Assembly (NCBI GenBank): GCA_902766735.1 | Contig: CACXEU010000039.1 | Coordinates: 1 to 64,000 of the forward strand | Source of the DNA: an uncultured Lachnospiraceae bacterium | Lineage (GTDB): Bacteria; Bacillota; Clostridia; Lachnospirales; Lachnospiraceae | Length of the DNA: 64,000 nt | Direction of reading: 5' to 3' | Shown: positions 1 to 8,473 of the stretch, piece by piece | Numbering within the stretch: position 1 is the stretch's first letter | Layout of the letters: each line of letters begins with the position of its first letter | Made by a program: the position numbers and the translations under genes | The notes under the pieces: generated by a model | The model's database searches: none | Seen by the model: only the letters and a program-made list of their open reading frames with translations | What the model was told of the DNA's origin: nothing

Positions 1-469
1 ATATCGTGAAGACCCATATAGAATTGTGAACTTCAAAAAAGATTCCGATGGAAATCTTGTATGTCCCAACGGCAGACGTTTCATATTTAAATATAGCCGG
101 CATGTCAAAAGAAATAAGTATGGACGAACCGAAGAAATCTATGAATGTGAAGATTGTACAGGTTGTCTTTATCGTGAAGCATGTTACAAGAAAAAAGAAG
201 GTAACAGAACCGCAAGATTAAACAAAGAATTAACGTCCATGCATGAAGAAGTGATTGAGAATCTTGAATCTATTCATGGAGCTCTGCTTCGCATGAACAG
301 AAGTATACAATCCGAGGGAACTTTTGGTATTATCAAATAAGACAGATCATACAAAAGACTATTCAGAAGAGGTTTAGAAAACGTAAATTTAGAGCTAACC
401 TTGATTGCCTGTGCTTTTAACCTTTATAAATACCATAATAAACGAAATCAATTAAAGCTGATTGCATGA
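1..469 (+). pseudogene. IS1182-like transposase, C-terminal part, interrupted by a stop codon
   Basis: The reading frame is open from the window edge, so the gene begins upstream. It shows a Cys-rich stretch (CEDCTGC, then C at YREAC) and a Ser-Ile-Gln-x-Glu-Gly-x-Phe-Gly block typical of the C-terminal DDE region of IS1182-type transposases. The frame stops at TAA (338-340) directly after GTFGIIK. The same frame then continues for 42 codons (DRSYKRLFRRG... to NKRNQLKLIA) up to TGA at 467-469. The continuation matches the expected family C-terminus, where a Gln usually follows the Lys, so a single CAA to TAA change would explain the stop. The copy is probably inactive. The exact insertion-sequence end was not identified. 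Confidence 0.8.
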
Positions 470-566
470 AATCAGGTAATTAAATAGTTTAAAAAAGCTC
501 TTATTAACACAGGGCTTATTAAAGTGCCTCTAAAATCAACATTTATGATGTTTTTACATAAAGAAA
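470..566. other. Non-coding stretch between the transposase remnant and the GH18 gene
   Basis: No plausible gene was seen between the transposase remnant and the terminator hairpin. The right end of the insertion sequence probably lies here, but no terminal inverted repeat could be matched because the left end is outside the window. Confidence 0.4.
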
Positions 567-606
567 CAGAACTGCATTGGCAATGGCAAATGCAGTTCTG
601 CTTTTT
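567..606. terminator. Strong hairpin, probable bidirectional terminator
   Basis: A 12-bp perfect stem (CAGAACTGCATT at 567-578 with its complement at 589-600) encloses a 10-base loop. It is followed by CTTTTT on the plus strand and, on the minus strand, by TTTCTTTA. It lies about 40 bases past the GH18 stop and is the likely terminator of that minus-strand gene. It also blocks read-through from the insertion sequence side. Confidence 0.75.
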
Positions 607-642
607 AAGGAGTTTTTTTACAGCCCCTCTTATCATTTTTTC

Positions 643-3366
643 TTATTTTACAAGTAAATCATCCCAGTTATAATCCAGTTCTACATAAGACGGATTTACC
701 ACCTTAAGGATGTTGTTATACAGATAATCATGGGATGTTAGATTTGACATCATTCTTCCCTGATATAACTGATTTGCCATTTCGTAAACACTCTTCTTCG
801 AAATATCACTATAAGAATATGTACCGTCTGTATATTTTATATATGCTCTCACACAAATTTTTGAAGAATAGAATTTCGCATTCTTTATAAACTTCATAAC
901 CAATGCATAGCTTTGCTTGGTACTGGTATTAAATCCTACGTTTACTTTTCCCTCATCAGCAGCTTTGTAGCTGTAAACACTGCTATTGCTACTGTTTACA
1001 ACCATTTCGTTATCGCTACAGTAGTCGTCTAATCCATATACCAATCCTGCTTCTGCCACTTCACTCTTTGGATCAGACACAGTATAGATGGTTCTGAAAC
1101 CTTCTAAGGTTGTGCTGATCTGGAATCCATTAACCACAGTAGTTGCTGCATGCTGATTTACTATTTCAGTAGTTGGCTCCTCTGTTGTAGATTCTTCTGT
1201 TGTCTTTTCTTCTGTCGTCGGTTCCGGTGTGTCATTATTTCCAGGATCATCATTCTGTTCTGTAATAAAGGAACGGTTCAAACGATTTATTTCTTCATTT
1301 ACTTCGCTTGCCATGGACATGCCATTGACTTTGAAATTCTTCAGGCCGGAAGTACAACTCTTCATCATTCCAGTAAACTCAACGGTTTCTCCCGGTCCCA
1401 TTCCAACATTAGATGTTATAATTACTTCCGTGAAGTCACCGTTTTCCACATCTCTTGTCGTAGCGGTTCCACCCCAGCAGGAAGTAAATGTGCTGGATTT
1501 TGGTAACCAGAAACTAAAGGTAAATCCTGATGGAAGAGAAACACTACTGTTATTCTTCACTTTAATGCTGTAAGTATTATTTGGATGATCATACTTACTT
1601 GCACTGGTATCAACGCTGAAGTCAAGCACATCATTGTTGTAATCAATATCTGAGGTTACCTGAGAAGGTCCAGCCTGCTTAAATGCGTTATATAACTTTG
1701 TTGTTAAAGTATCACCGATGACATACTCACCCTTTGCTGCATCGTAATCATAATCACCATGCATTACCCAAATCAATACACCACCAAGATTTTTATTCTT
1801 TACAAAATTGATTCTTTCCTGAATAGATTCTTCATCTTCAAAAGTAAGGAAGGTGTTGTTTGTAGCATTCCAGATATGTGGAACCTTACCAACACTATCC
1901 CAGTAACGTTTGTAGTTTCCGTTTTTCTTCATGACATTCATAACATGCCACAATGGGTTTGCTCCCGCTGCCACTTCCTTACCATTAGCATCTAAGTCAC
2001 ACCATAAGTTTAAGTTATCTGTAGCATTGGTCAGTGGGGAACCGGAAGAACCATGAAGTCCTGTGGTACCACCGGATACATTAGTCCATCCTCTTGTATA
2101 ATACGGAACACCCATCAGAATCTTTTCTGATTGAACTCTACCTCGATAGAATTTATAGGACCAGTCAAAACCTAATGTCTTTACAGCCTGAGTTAATGTT
2201 TCTCCGTCTGCATCATCCGGATAAAGGTTTGCCTGATTTTCAACATAATTGTTCCAACCACCATGGTAGTCGTAAGACATGATAGATACAAAATCAAGAT
2301 AATCCAGGAAGGAAGAATCCTTCTGTCCACCAAGTACCCAGGAAGAGGCGGAAACTGCTGAAGTTAACCAGTAATACTTTCCGTCTTCTTTTGCTGCTTT
2401 CGCTAAATCTTCACTTAAGATTTTAATGAACTGTGCATATCTTGTTGCAATTCCCGGTCTGATAGATTCTGTAAATGATGTATAGTTACCGGACTGCGGT
2501 GTTTCTGATGGGAATTCGAAGTCAATATCGATTCCATCAAATCCATACTGTCTGATAAATCTTACAGCGGAAGCACTGAACTTTCTCATGGATGCTTCAT
2601 TCTGTGTCGCATACCAGAGACCTTCAGAGGCTCCCCATCCACCGGTGGAAATTAATACGGTTACATTCGGATGCATCTTCTTTAAAGTATGCATTAAGTT
2701 AAACTGTCCGTAATAACCAAGGGATTCATCCATCTTGATTTCCACACCGTCATGGTAGAATTTACGATCTGTGAATCGATTGTTAATATCATTTTCAACA
2801 TCTCCTGCTTCTAACTCACATGTATTCTTATTAACAACACCAAAGGCGTACTGTACATGCGTTAACACGTCCCACTGTAAATCAGCAATGCTGAAATGTT
2901 CATGGGCATCGGAGTTAATTGCGTAATTTGGAAAATATCCAACCACTTTTTTATTGTAGTATGTTGCAGGAAGTTTTACCCCCTGAATATTTGTTCCAAC
3001 AACCGGATTTAAGGTTGCTTTATCTACACCGTTCTGATTAGAAGTTGTCGGATTTTCCGGATTCTGATTATTTCCGGATGTGGTTGGTTCAGATGCAGTA
3101 GAAATTAATTTCCACTCTCCACTGGCAACACCATCGGCCGGGATTTTTCCCTGACTCCACCACTGTGCTTCATAAACATTCCCCTGGTACATTGCCTGAT
3201 CACCTTTTAAATAAACAGTAGAACTGTTCCATTCTGCCACTGCCTCCACGGAAACAGATGAGAACGGTGTAACAACTCCTGCCATGGAAAGAGAAGAGGT
3301 TACCAATGTCACTGCCAGACATGTTACCAAAACTTTTTTTGCTTTACTCCAAATTTTTTTTCTCAT
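643..3366 (-). CDS. Secreted GH18 chitinase-like glycosidase with CBM5/12 and shared C-terminal domain
   Basis: This 907-residue protein begins with a Lys-rich signal peptide (about 1-43). A CBM5/12-type chitin-binding module follows (about 45-88, with VYLKGDQAMY and EAQWWSQG), then a Pro/Thr/Asn linker. The GH18 barrel spans about 138-600. Its active-site motif FDGIDIDFE places D277, D280, D282 and the catalytic acid E284, and SYDYHGGW lies near 364-371. An Ig/CBM-like beta domain of unclear family (about 605-705), a TTEE-rich linker and a C-terminal domain (746-907) complete it. That last domain recurs in the divergent GH43 neighbour. GH18 enzymes cleave chitin or related beta-1,4-GlcNAc chains; the real substrate is inferred. 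An AAGGAG site lies 7 bases before the ATG. No LPxTG anchor or S-layer motif was seen. Confidence 0.9.
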   Translation of the reverse strand: MRKKIWSKAKKVLVTCLAVTLVTSSLSMAGVVTPFSSVSVEAVAEWNSSTVYLKGDQAMYQGNVYEAQWWSQGKIPADGVASGEWKLISTASEPTTSGNNQNPENPTTSNQNGVDKATLNPVVGTNIQGVKLPATYYNKKVVGYFPNYAINSDAHEHFSIADLQWDVLTHVQYAFGVVNKNTCELEAGDVENDINNRFTDRKFYHDGVEIKMDESLGYYGQFNLMHTLKKMHPNVTVLISTGGWGASEGLWYATQNEASMRKFSASAVRFIRQYGFDGIDIDFEFPSETPQSGNYTSFTESIRPGIATRYAQFIKILSEDLAKAAKEDGKYYWLTSAVSASSWVLGGQKDSSFLDYLDFVSIMSYDYHGGWNNYVENQANLYPDDADGETLTQAVKTLGFDWSYKFYRGRVQSEKILMGVPYYTRGWTNVSGGTTGLHGSSGSPLTNATDNLNLWCDLDANGKEVAAGANPLWHVMNVMKKNGNYKRYWDSVGKVPHIWNATNNTFLTFEDEESIQERINFVKNKNLGGVLIWVMHGDYDYDAAKGEYVIGDTLTTKLYNAFKQAGPSQVTSDIDYNNDVLDFSVDTSASKYDHPNNTYSIKVKNNSSVSLPSGFTFSFWLPKSSTFTSCWGGTATTRDVENGDFTEVIITSNVGMGPGETVEFTGMMKSCTSGLKNFKVNGMSMASEVNEEINRLNRSFITEQNDDPGNNDTPEPTTEEKTTEESTTEEPTTEIVNQHAATTVVNGFQISTTLEGFRTIYTVSDPKSEVAEAGLVYGLDDYCSDNEMVVNSSNSSVYSYKAADEGKVNVGFNTSTKQSYALVMKFIKNAKFYSSKICVRAYIKYTDGTYSYSDISKKSVYEMANQLYQGRMMSNLTSHDYLYNNILKVVNPSYVELDYNWDDLLVK

Positions 3367-3412
3367 TTTAACGCTCCTTGCACTTTTCTAAAAAATGTTC
3401 TCTCAGTGAAAT

Positions 3413-3441
3413 ATTCTAACCTACTTATTTATAAGCGTAAA
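3413..3441 (-). promoter_or_regulatory. Promoter of the GH18 gene
   Basis: On the minus strand TTTACG (3441-3436) is separated by 17 bases from TAGAAT (3418-3413), about 45 bases upstream of the start codon. The word AACCGTTT at 3439-3446 overlaps the -35 box. It recurs at 3529-3536 in the same divergent region and may be a regulator site. Confidence 0.5.
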
Positions 3442-3572
3442 CCGTTTCTGAAAAAACACACCCTATTTTGAAATTCCATTCAATTCTTGTCTCTTTTTGG
3501 GATTTCAGACAATTTTTTTCAAATTTGGAACCGTTTTATAAAAAAAAGATACCTTTTTCAGAAATCTAAGCA

Positions 3573-3601
3573 TTGTTTGAAACATTTTTATTTCTTACGA
3601 T
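3573..3601 (+). promoter_or_regulatory. Promoter of the GH43 gene
   Basis: TTGTTT (3573-3578), a 17-base spacer and TACGAT (3596-3601) lie 33 bases upstream of the TTG start. The -10 box matches consensus at four of six positions. Confidence 0.4.
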
Positions 3602-3634
3602 GTAAAAAACGTATTATTTAAGGAGGAAAAAGTT

Positions 3635-6600
3635 TTGAAATCTCGTTTCAAACGCATACTTTGTATTGCTCTGACACTTGCCCTTCCGCTTACCCAGTTC
3701 TATCCGGGTTCGGGAACAAAGCAAATCTCAGGAGCAACCAGTATGACCATTAACGAAAATGCAATTTATCGTATTGTAAACAAAGCAACAGGAAAGGTTA
3801 TTGATGTAGATAACGCAGGAACAGAAAACGGAACCCTGCTCCAGTCTTACACCAGTAACGGAACAGTTGCTCAGCAGTTCAAATTCATCCCGTCTGTTAA
3901 TTCTGGCTACTACTGCATCATTCCAATGTGTGCAAAAACCAAGGCCTTCGATGACCCATCCTATTCCAAGGAATCCGGGAAAGTTCATCAGATTTACCAA
4001 CAGAATGGTGAAGGTGCTCAGGATTACCAGATTACCGACGCAGGAAACGGATATGTTCGAATCATCAGTAAGCCAAGTGGCTTTGCCCTGACCGATGACG
4101 GAAAGATTAAACAGTACGCCGTGGCCAATGATGATCGTCAGCTTTGGAAACTGGAAGTGGTTCGTTCCACAACCTGCTTTACCAATCCGATTCGCCAGGA
4201 CGGTGCAGATCCATGGGTCTTTAAAGCTGGAAATTCTTACTACTACTGTCAGTCTAGTGGTGGTGTGGCATTATATAAAATGAACGACCTGACCCAGTTA
4301 GGTATTTCCCAGTATCATAATATTTTCCAGAATGATTACACCGGTTCAGAAACATTAAGTTCCTATTGGGCTCCGGAATGTATTTACTTACGAGGACGTT
4401 GGTATTCCTACTTTGCTCCGGAAGTCAATCGTGCCGGCAATGACAGCCACCGTACTTATGTCTTGGAAGGTGGAACCAATCCCAATGATCCATTGGATGG
4501 AAGCTACACCTTAAAGGGACGTTTAGCAGATAGTACCAATAAGTGGTCCATTGACACCACTGCTTTCGAATATAATGGAAAACTCTATGCCGTATGGTCC
4601 GGATGGGAAGGGGACACCAATGTAGCCCAGAACATTTACATTGCAGAAATGAGCAATCCATGGACCATCTCATCAAACCGTGTTTGTATTTCCAGACCGA
4701 CCTACAGCTGGGAAACCAATACCAACCCACAGGTTAATGAAGGTCCGGAAGTTTTAATTAAGAACGGTAAGGTACATATTATTTATTCTGCCAGTGGAAG
4801 CTGGACTGACTCCTATTGTTTAGCTCGTCTGACCTGCACCAACGGAGATTTCATGAATCCAAACGCATGGTCCAAAGGAAGCGAGCCGGTATTCCAGCAA
4901 ACCTCCACGGTTCACGGTGTAGGACATGCATCCTTTACCAAATCACCGGATGGTACGGAAGACTGGATTGTATACCATGCTGCAAAACGTTCCGGCGGTG
5001 GATGGGATCGAGATATTCATATGCAGCTCTTTACTTGGCATGATGATTATCCATTTTTCGGGACACCTGTTTCCAATGATGTGGAGTTGGGAAGACCTTC
5101 GAAATCATCCGCTTCTCCGGTGAATGAGAATCACTACTATGTCATTAAGAACGTTGCAACCGGACGTTGTCTGGATATTCCAAACGGAGAAGATAAGAAT
5201 AGTCTTCAGTTACAGACATGGTCCATCAACAATTCCAATGCACAGCAGTTCAAATTTACAAAGAAATCCACTGGTTGGTTTACTATGTCACCGAAGTGTG
5301 CTCCCGGAAGAGGATTAGATAATCCTGTTGGTTCTACCGGCACAGGGGTACAGTATCAGACTTGGGAATTAAATAATAACAAGGCTCAGAACTTCCGATT
5401 AGAGCAAGTTGCTGACGGAACCTATCGAATCATCAATCAGGCAAGTTTATATGCTTTAACCGATAATGGTGAAGGTGCCGGTTATAAGGTTACACAGGAA
5501 GCTTTAACTAATAACAATAATCAGCGTTGGGAATTAATTGACCGCACTGCCATTGAAGAAGCTACCACTCAGGCACCGACCACAACTCAGGCACCAACGA
5601 CTGCAGAACCGACCACCGTATCCGATGGCTACACTACCGGAACTGCAGGAGCCTGGAGTAATACCGGAAAATGGGGATTCTATTACGGTGCATGGGCACC
5701 TGCAGAGGCATCCTATAAAACAGGTACCTCTCCTGCGTTTTCCGTAAAAGTAAAACAGAACACACTTGGCACAGCCTGGTTACTTCAGGCCAGCTACACT
5801 ACAGATGTCATTCCTGGCCACACCTACAAGGTAACTGCCAATATCACAACAGATAAAAATTCCTCCATCGGAATGAAAGAAGAATTATCCAATACAACGG
5901 GCAGTCCGGCATACACAAATCTTTCTGCCGGCGCAGCAACCAATTTGGTTGGTACTTATCGGGTTACAACGGATCAGATTAAAGTCATGTTTGAACTTGG
6001 AACCGGTGTGGAATCCGGAACTATTGTAAACTTTAATTCCATTCGATTAGAAGATGTCACTCCGATTGAAACAACTACCGCAGAGCCGACAACGAAAGAA
6101 CCAACGACTGCAGAACCGACTACTGAGGAACCAACCACAGAATCACCGATTCAGGTAGTAGCATCTGGTTTAGAGGTCGACGGCTATCAGATTAGTCCAA
6201 CATTGCAGGGATTCCGTACCGTATATTCCGTGGAGCCGAAAATAAACGGAAAAGACGTTCAGGAAATCGGATTAGTTTATGGCTTAACTGATTATATCGA
6301 TGCAAACGACTTATATGTTCGTGAGGATCATCCATATGTTAAACATTATGCATCAAGCACAAACTTGTCTGAGGTCTACGGAAGCACTCCGAAAAAGACC
6401 CGCCATTCCATGACAATGCTCTTCTCCCGCTTCAATGCGAAAGAGTTTTCTATCGGAATGACCGTTCGTGCCTATGCAAAATTAAGCGACGGAACTTATG
6501 TTTATACTGATCGATACGACTACACAATTTTCCGTGTTGCAGAGGTATTATATACGGGCAATTACTTTGGAAATGCCGACGCACATAATTACCTATATAA

Positions 6601-6673
6601 CCGAATTCTGAAGGTGGTAAATCCAGGGTATCAGGAAAACCCATTTAACTACCAAAACACAATAGTAAACTAA
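3635..6673 (+). CDS. Secreted multidomain GH43 glycosidase with two ricin-type (CBM13) modules
   Basis: The 1012-residue product starts at TTG, supported by AAGGAGG at 3620-3626. In order it has a signal peptide (about 1-34), a ricin-B-like module (about 40-175), a GH43 five-bladed propeller (about 183-490), a second ricin-B-like module (about 505-635), a TTQAP linker, a beta-sandwich resembling CBM4/9-type modules (about 660-805), a TTAEPTT linker and a C-terminal domain (849-1012) shared with the GH18 protein. The GH43 residues are visible: base D192 in GADPW, modulator D307 in WSIDTT and acid E369 in NEGPE. GH43 enzymes act on arabinan, xylan or galactan side chains; the substrate cannot be read here. 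It is probably released to the surface to attack plant or host glycans. Confidence 0.88.
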   Translation: MKSRFKRILCIALTLALPLTQFYPGSGTKQISGATSMTINENAIYRIVNKATGKVIDVDNAGTENGTLLQSYTSNGTVAQQFKFIPSVNSGYYCIIPMCAKTKAFDDPSYSKESGKVHQIYQQNGEGAQDYQITDAGNGYVRIISKPSGFALTDDGKIKQYAVANDDRQLWKLEVVRSTTCFTNPIRQDGADPWVFKAGNSYYYCQSSGGVALYKMNDLTQLGISQYHNIFQNDYTGSETLSSYWAPECIYLRGRWYSYFAPEVNRAGNDSHRTYVLEGGTNPNDPLDGSYTLKGRLADSTNKWSIDTTAFEYNGKLYAVWSGWEGDTNVAQNIYIAEMSNPWTISSNRVCISRPTYSWETNTNPQVNEGPEVLIKNGKVHIIYSASGSWTDSYCLARLTCTNGDFMNPNAWSKGSEPVFQQTSTVHGVGHASFTKSPDGTEDWIVYHAAKRSGGGWDRDIHMQLFTWHDDYPFFGTPVSNDVELGRPSKSSASPVNENHYYVIKNVATGRCLDIPNGEDKNSLQLQTWSINNSNAQQFKFTKKSTGWFTMSPKCAPGRGLDNPVGSTGTGVQYQTWELNNNKAQNFRLEQVADGTYRIINQASLYALTDNGEGAGYKVTQEALTNNNNQRWELIDRTAIEEATTQAPTTTQAPTTAEPTTVSDGYTTGTAGAWSNTGKWGFYYGAWAPAEASYKTGTSPAFSVKVKQNTLGTAWLLQASYTTDVIPGHTYKVTANITTDKNSSIGMKEELSNTTGSPAYTNLSAGAATNLVGTYRVTTDQIKVMFELGTGVESGTIVNFNSIRLEDVTPIETTTAEPTTKEPTTAEPTTEEPTTESPIQVVASGLEVDGYQISPTLQGFRTVYSVEPKINGKDVQEIGLVYGLTDYIDANDLYVREDHPYVKHYASSTNLSEVYGSTPKKTRHSMTMLFSRFNAKEFSIGMTVRAYAKLSDGTYVYTDRYDYTIFRVAEVLYTGNYFGNADAHNYLYNRILKVVNPGYQENPFNYQNTIVN

Positions 6674-6679
6674 AAAAAC

Positions 6680-6709
6680 CGGAAGACAAAAATGTCTTCC
6701 GATTTTTTT
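6680..6709 (+). terminator. Rho-independent terminator of the GH43 gene
   Basis: The stem CGGAAGAC (6680-6687) pairs with GTCTTCCG (6694-6701) around a 6-base loop, followed by seven T residues. It begins 6 bases after the stop codon. Confidence 0.9.
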
Positions 6710-6723
6710 ATATTTTCACAAAA

Positions 6724-6768
6724 GAAGGGCTGCGGAGAAATGAAATGTATCAATCTATGCAGCCCTTC
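6724..6768 (-). terminator. Probable terminator of the lipoprotein gene
   Basis: A 10-bp perfect stem (GAAGGGCTGC at 6724-6733 with its complement at 6759-6768) has a long loop of 25 bases. Read on the minus strand it is followed by only a short T-rich tract. It lies just past the stop of the lipoprotein gene, which supports the role, but the loop is large for an intrinsic terminator. Confidence 0.45.
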
Positions 6769-6783
6769 GGGATATTCAGTTTT

Positions 6784-7344
6784 TTAGTATCTCTTTTCTT
6801 TTCTTACAACCTGTACTGATTTAATGAATCCGGTTGCTTCATCAATAGTAATTCCTTTTCCATCAATTTCTACATAACCCTTTTTCGCATCTGTTGCAAG
6901 AACAAATTCGTCTTCATTATTATATGGATGATATCCATAGAAAATGAAATCATCTAAAGTTAATGTAATCTTCTTAAGATTAACATTCTCCTTTTCCTTA
7001 AATCCTGTAATATCACCATCAACGAATTCCTCTGCACTAGTAAATGCAGAACACCATACCTTCATGGTAGCGGTACCATCAACCTGTTTCAAATTAGCCA
7101 TGTTAATGGTCGTTTCAATAATCTCCCAACCGGCTGGAGCATTAACTGTAGCATAACTCAGTTCTGCTCTGGTAGGATTGACTGTCTCCTTTTCTGACTC
7201 TTTATTATTTTTCTTATCTGTTTTTGTGCTCGTAGCTTTTGTACCTGCTTCAGCCTTTTTATTACTATCGGAATCGCTTCCACCACAAGCTGTAAAAATA
7301 AAAGCAAGTACAACAATACTCATTAATAATACTAATTTTTTCAT
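6784..7344 (-). CDS. Lipoprotein of unknown function
   Basis: The 186-residue product has a lipoprotein signal peptide with lipobox FTAC and lipidated C20. A flexible Ser/Lys/Thr/Glu-rich region (about 22-58) comes next, then a compact domain of about 125 residues rich in beta strands. No family was recognised. The soluble part has an alternating pattern (NAPAGWEI, KVWCSAF, FIFYGYHPY) like small extracytoplasmic binding or folding domains, which is only a guess. It appears monocistronic, with its own RBS (GGAGGT before ATATG) and a terminator candidate downstream. It should be membrane-anchored on the outer face. Confidence 0.75.
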   Translation of the reverse strand: MKKLVLLMSIVVLAFIFTACGGSDSDSNKKAEAGTKATSTKTDKKNNKESEKETVNPTRAELSYATVNAPAGWEIIETTINMANLKQVDGTATMKVWCSAFTSAEEFVDGDITGFKEKENVNLKKITLTLDDFIFYGYHPYNNEDEFVLATDAKKGYVEIDGKGITIDEATGFIKSVQVVRKEKRY

Positions 7345-7499
7345 ATGTTTGTACCTCCGCTCGTATGTCTTATATATAATATACTACAAAATCTAATATA
7401 ATAAAACAACTTTATATGGAATTTCACTTAAAAAAAGGTTTTTATTTTTATAAAAATGTCCTTCTGATGGACTTTTCACCAAAAGAATCAAGTTCCCAT

Positions 7500-7532
7500 A
7501 AAAAATACATCTATTTTCTATAATAGATGCAT
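7500..7532 (-). terminator. Terminator of the sugar-utilisation operon
   Basis: On the minus strand ATGCATCTAT (7532-7523) pairs with ATAGATGTAT (7514-7505), including one G-U pair, with an 8-base loop and a T-run after it. It lies 11 bases downstream of the CobW-like gene and closes the minus-strand operon that starts at about 21333. Confidence 0.8.
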
Positions 7533-7542
7533 TTTTAACGGT

Positions 7543-8469
7543 TTATTCATTTTGATATGAAATCCAATAAGATCCAATATATTCTTTATCTAACTGCTCC
7601 CCTATCACGATGAACACTTCCTGTCCTACCTCACTTTTTTGAAGAGAAATTTCCGTTTTTGTGGCATTCACTTCCAGCCACGCTTCTCCCTCTTTCAAGA
7701 ATCCCTTAATCCGGAAAATATTTCCCGCCTTAGAATCATTCATCAGATTCTGTAGAGTTTCTTCCAATGTATCCAACGATGTTTCCACATGAAAGAAAAA
7801 GACCGAATCAAAATCCTCCATACCGGAATATTTTTTTACTGTGGCGTTCCGATACCCGGAACTTTTTAATTTTCTAAATTCCTCTTCTGTCATCATTCCC
7901 CGTTCCCATCGGTAAACAGAATTGAGCTTTTGTTTGCACTGAAACTGTGCCAGGCAACCTTCCAAAAATTCCACCAGTTCCGAAACATCGTTCTGATTCT
8001 TACACTTACTGACCACCACAGTTCCCGCATTCGCCACCTGGGTTGCCAGAATGTATTTTGCAAAATCAGAAAGATTCCGATCAACTGCAGCCTCCACCAC
8101 AGTTAATACGTTTCCACGCTCATACCATCGTTCCAATGGATCTTCATATAATAAATCAAAGAATTCTTCTACTTCAAATAATCCGGATGGTTCCACCAAA
8201 ACCTGATGATAGCCTTCCAACGCCATGGTAATTAATTTTGTTTTCAGTCGTCTCCTACTACAGTCCTTATCTCCACCAATTACCATTTCCAGCTGACAGC
8301 AGTCCCCCAGCTCCCGGTGCAAAAGCAGTCGGTCCACATTAATGGCTCCGTAGTCATTCACAATTATTGCGACTTTTTTTCCTTCCGCAACAAATTGTTT
8401 CGCGTACTCTATTAAAAATGTAGTTTTTCCTGCTCCCAAAAAGCCGGTAACCAAATCCACCTTAATCAT
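7543..8469 (-). CDS. CobW/COG0523-type GTPase with altered metal-binding motif
   Basis: The 308-residue protein has a COG0523 G3E GTPase fold. Walker A is GFLGAGKT (9-16), the switch I area is VNDYGAINVD, and the ExSG motif is E93-P94-S95-G96. Two deviations are clear. The usual GGCxCC metal motif reads GGDKDC (65-70), so two of three cysteines are Asp. The guanine-specificity NKxD motif reads SKCK (154-157). Family members are metal chaperones or cofactor-insertion GTPases; a normal Zn or Co role is doubtful here. The gene is last in the operon, 4 bases after the SGNH gene, with AAGGA upstream. Nothing else in the operon obviously needs a metal chaperone. Confidence 0.82.
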   Translation of the reverse strand: MIKVDLVTGFLGAGKTTFLIEYAKQFVAEGKKVAIIVNDYGAINVDRLLLHRELGDCCQLEMVIGGDKDCSRRRLKTKLITMALEGYHQVLVEPSGLFEVEEFFDLLYEDPLERWYERGNVLTVVEAAVDRNLSDFAKYILATQVANAGTVVVSKCKNQNDVSELVEFLEGCLAQFQCKQKLNSVYRWERGMMTEEEFRKLKSSGYRNATVKKYSGMEDFDSVFFFHVETSLDTLEETLQNLMNDSKAGNIFRIKGFLKEGEAWLEVNATKTEISLQKSEVGQEVFIVIGEQLDKEYIGSYWISYQNE

Positions 8470-8473
8470 ATTC

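Noticed and set aside
1150-1573. Overlapping plus-strand ORFs inside the GH18 gene
   Set aside because: They lie opposite the GH18 coding frame, lack RBS and domain signals, and show composition expected of an antisense shadow.
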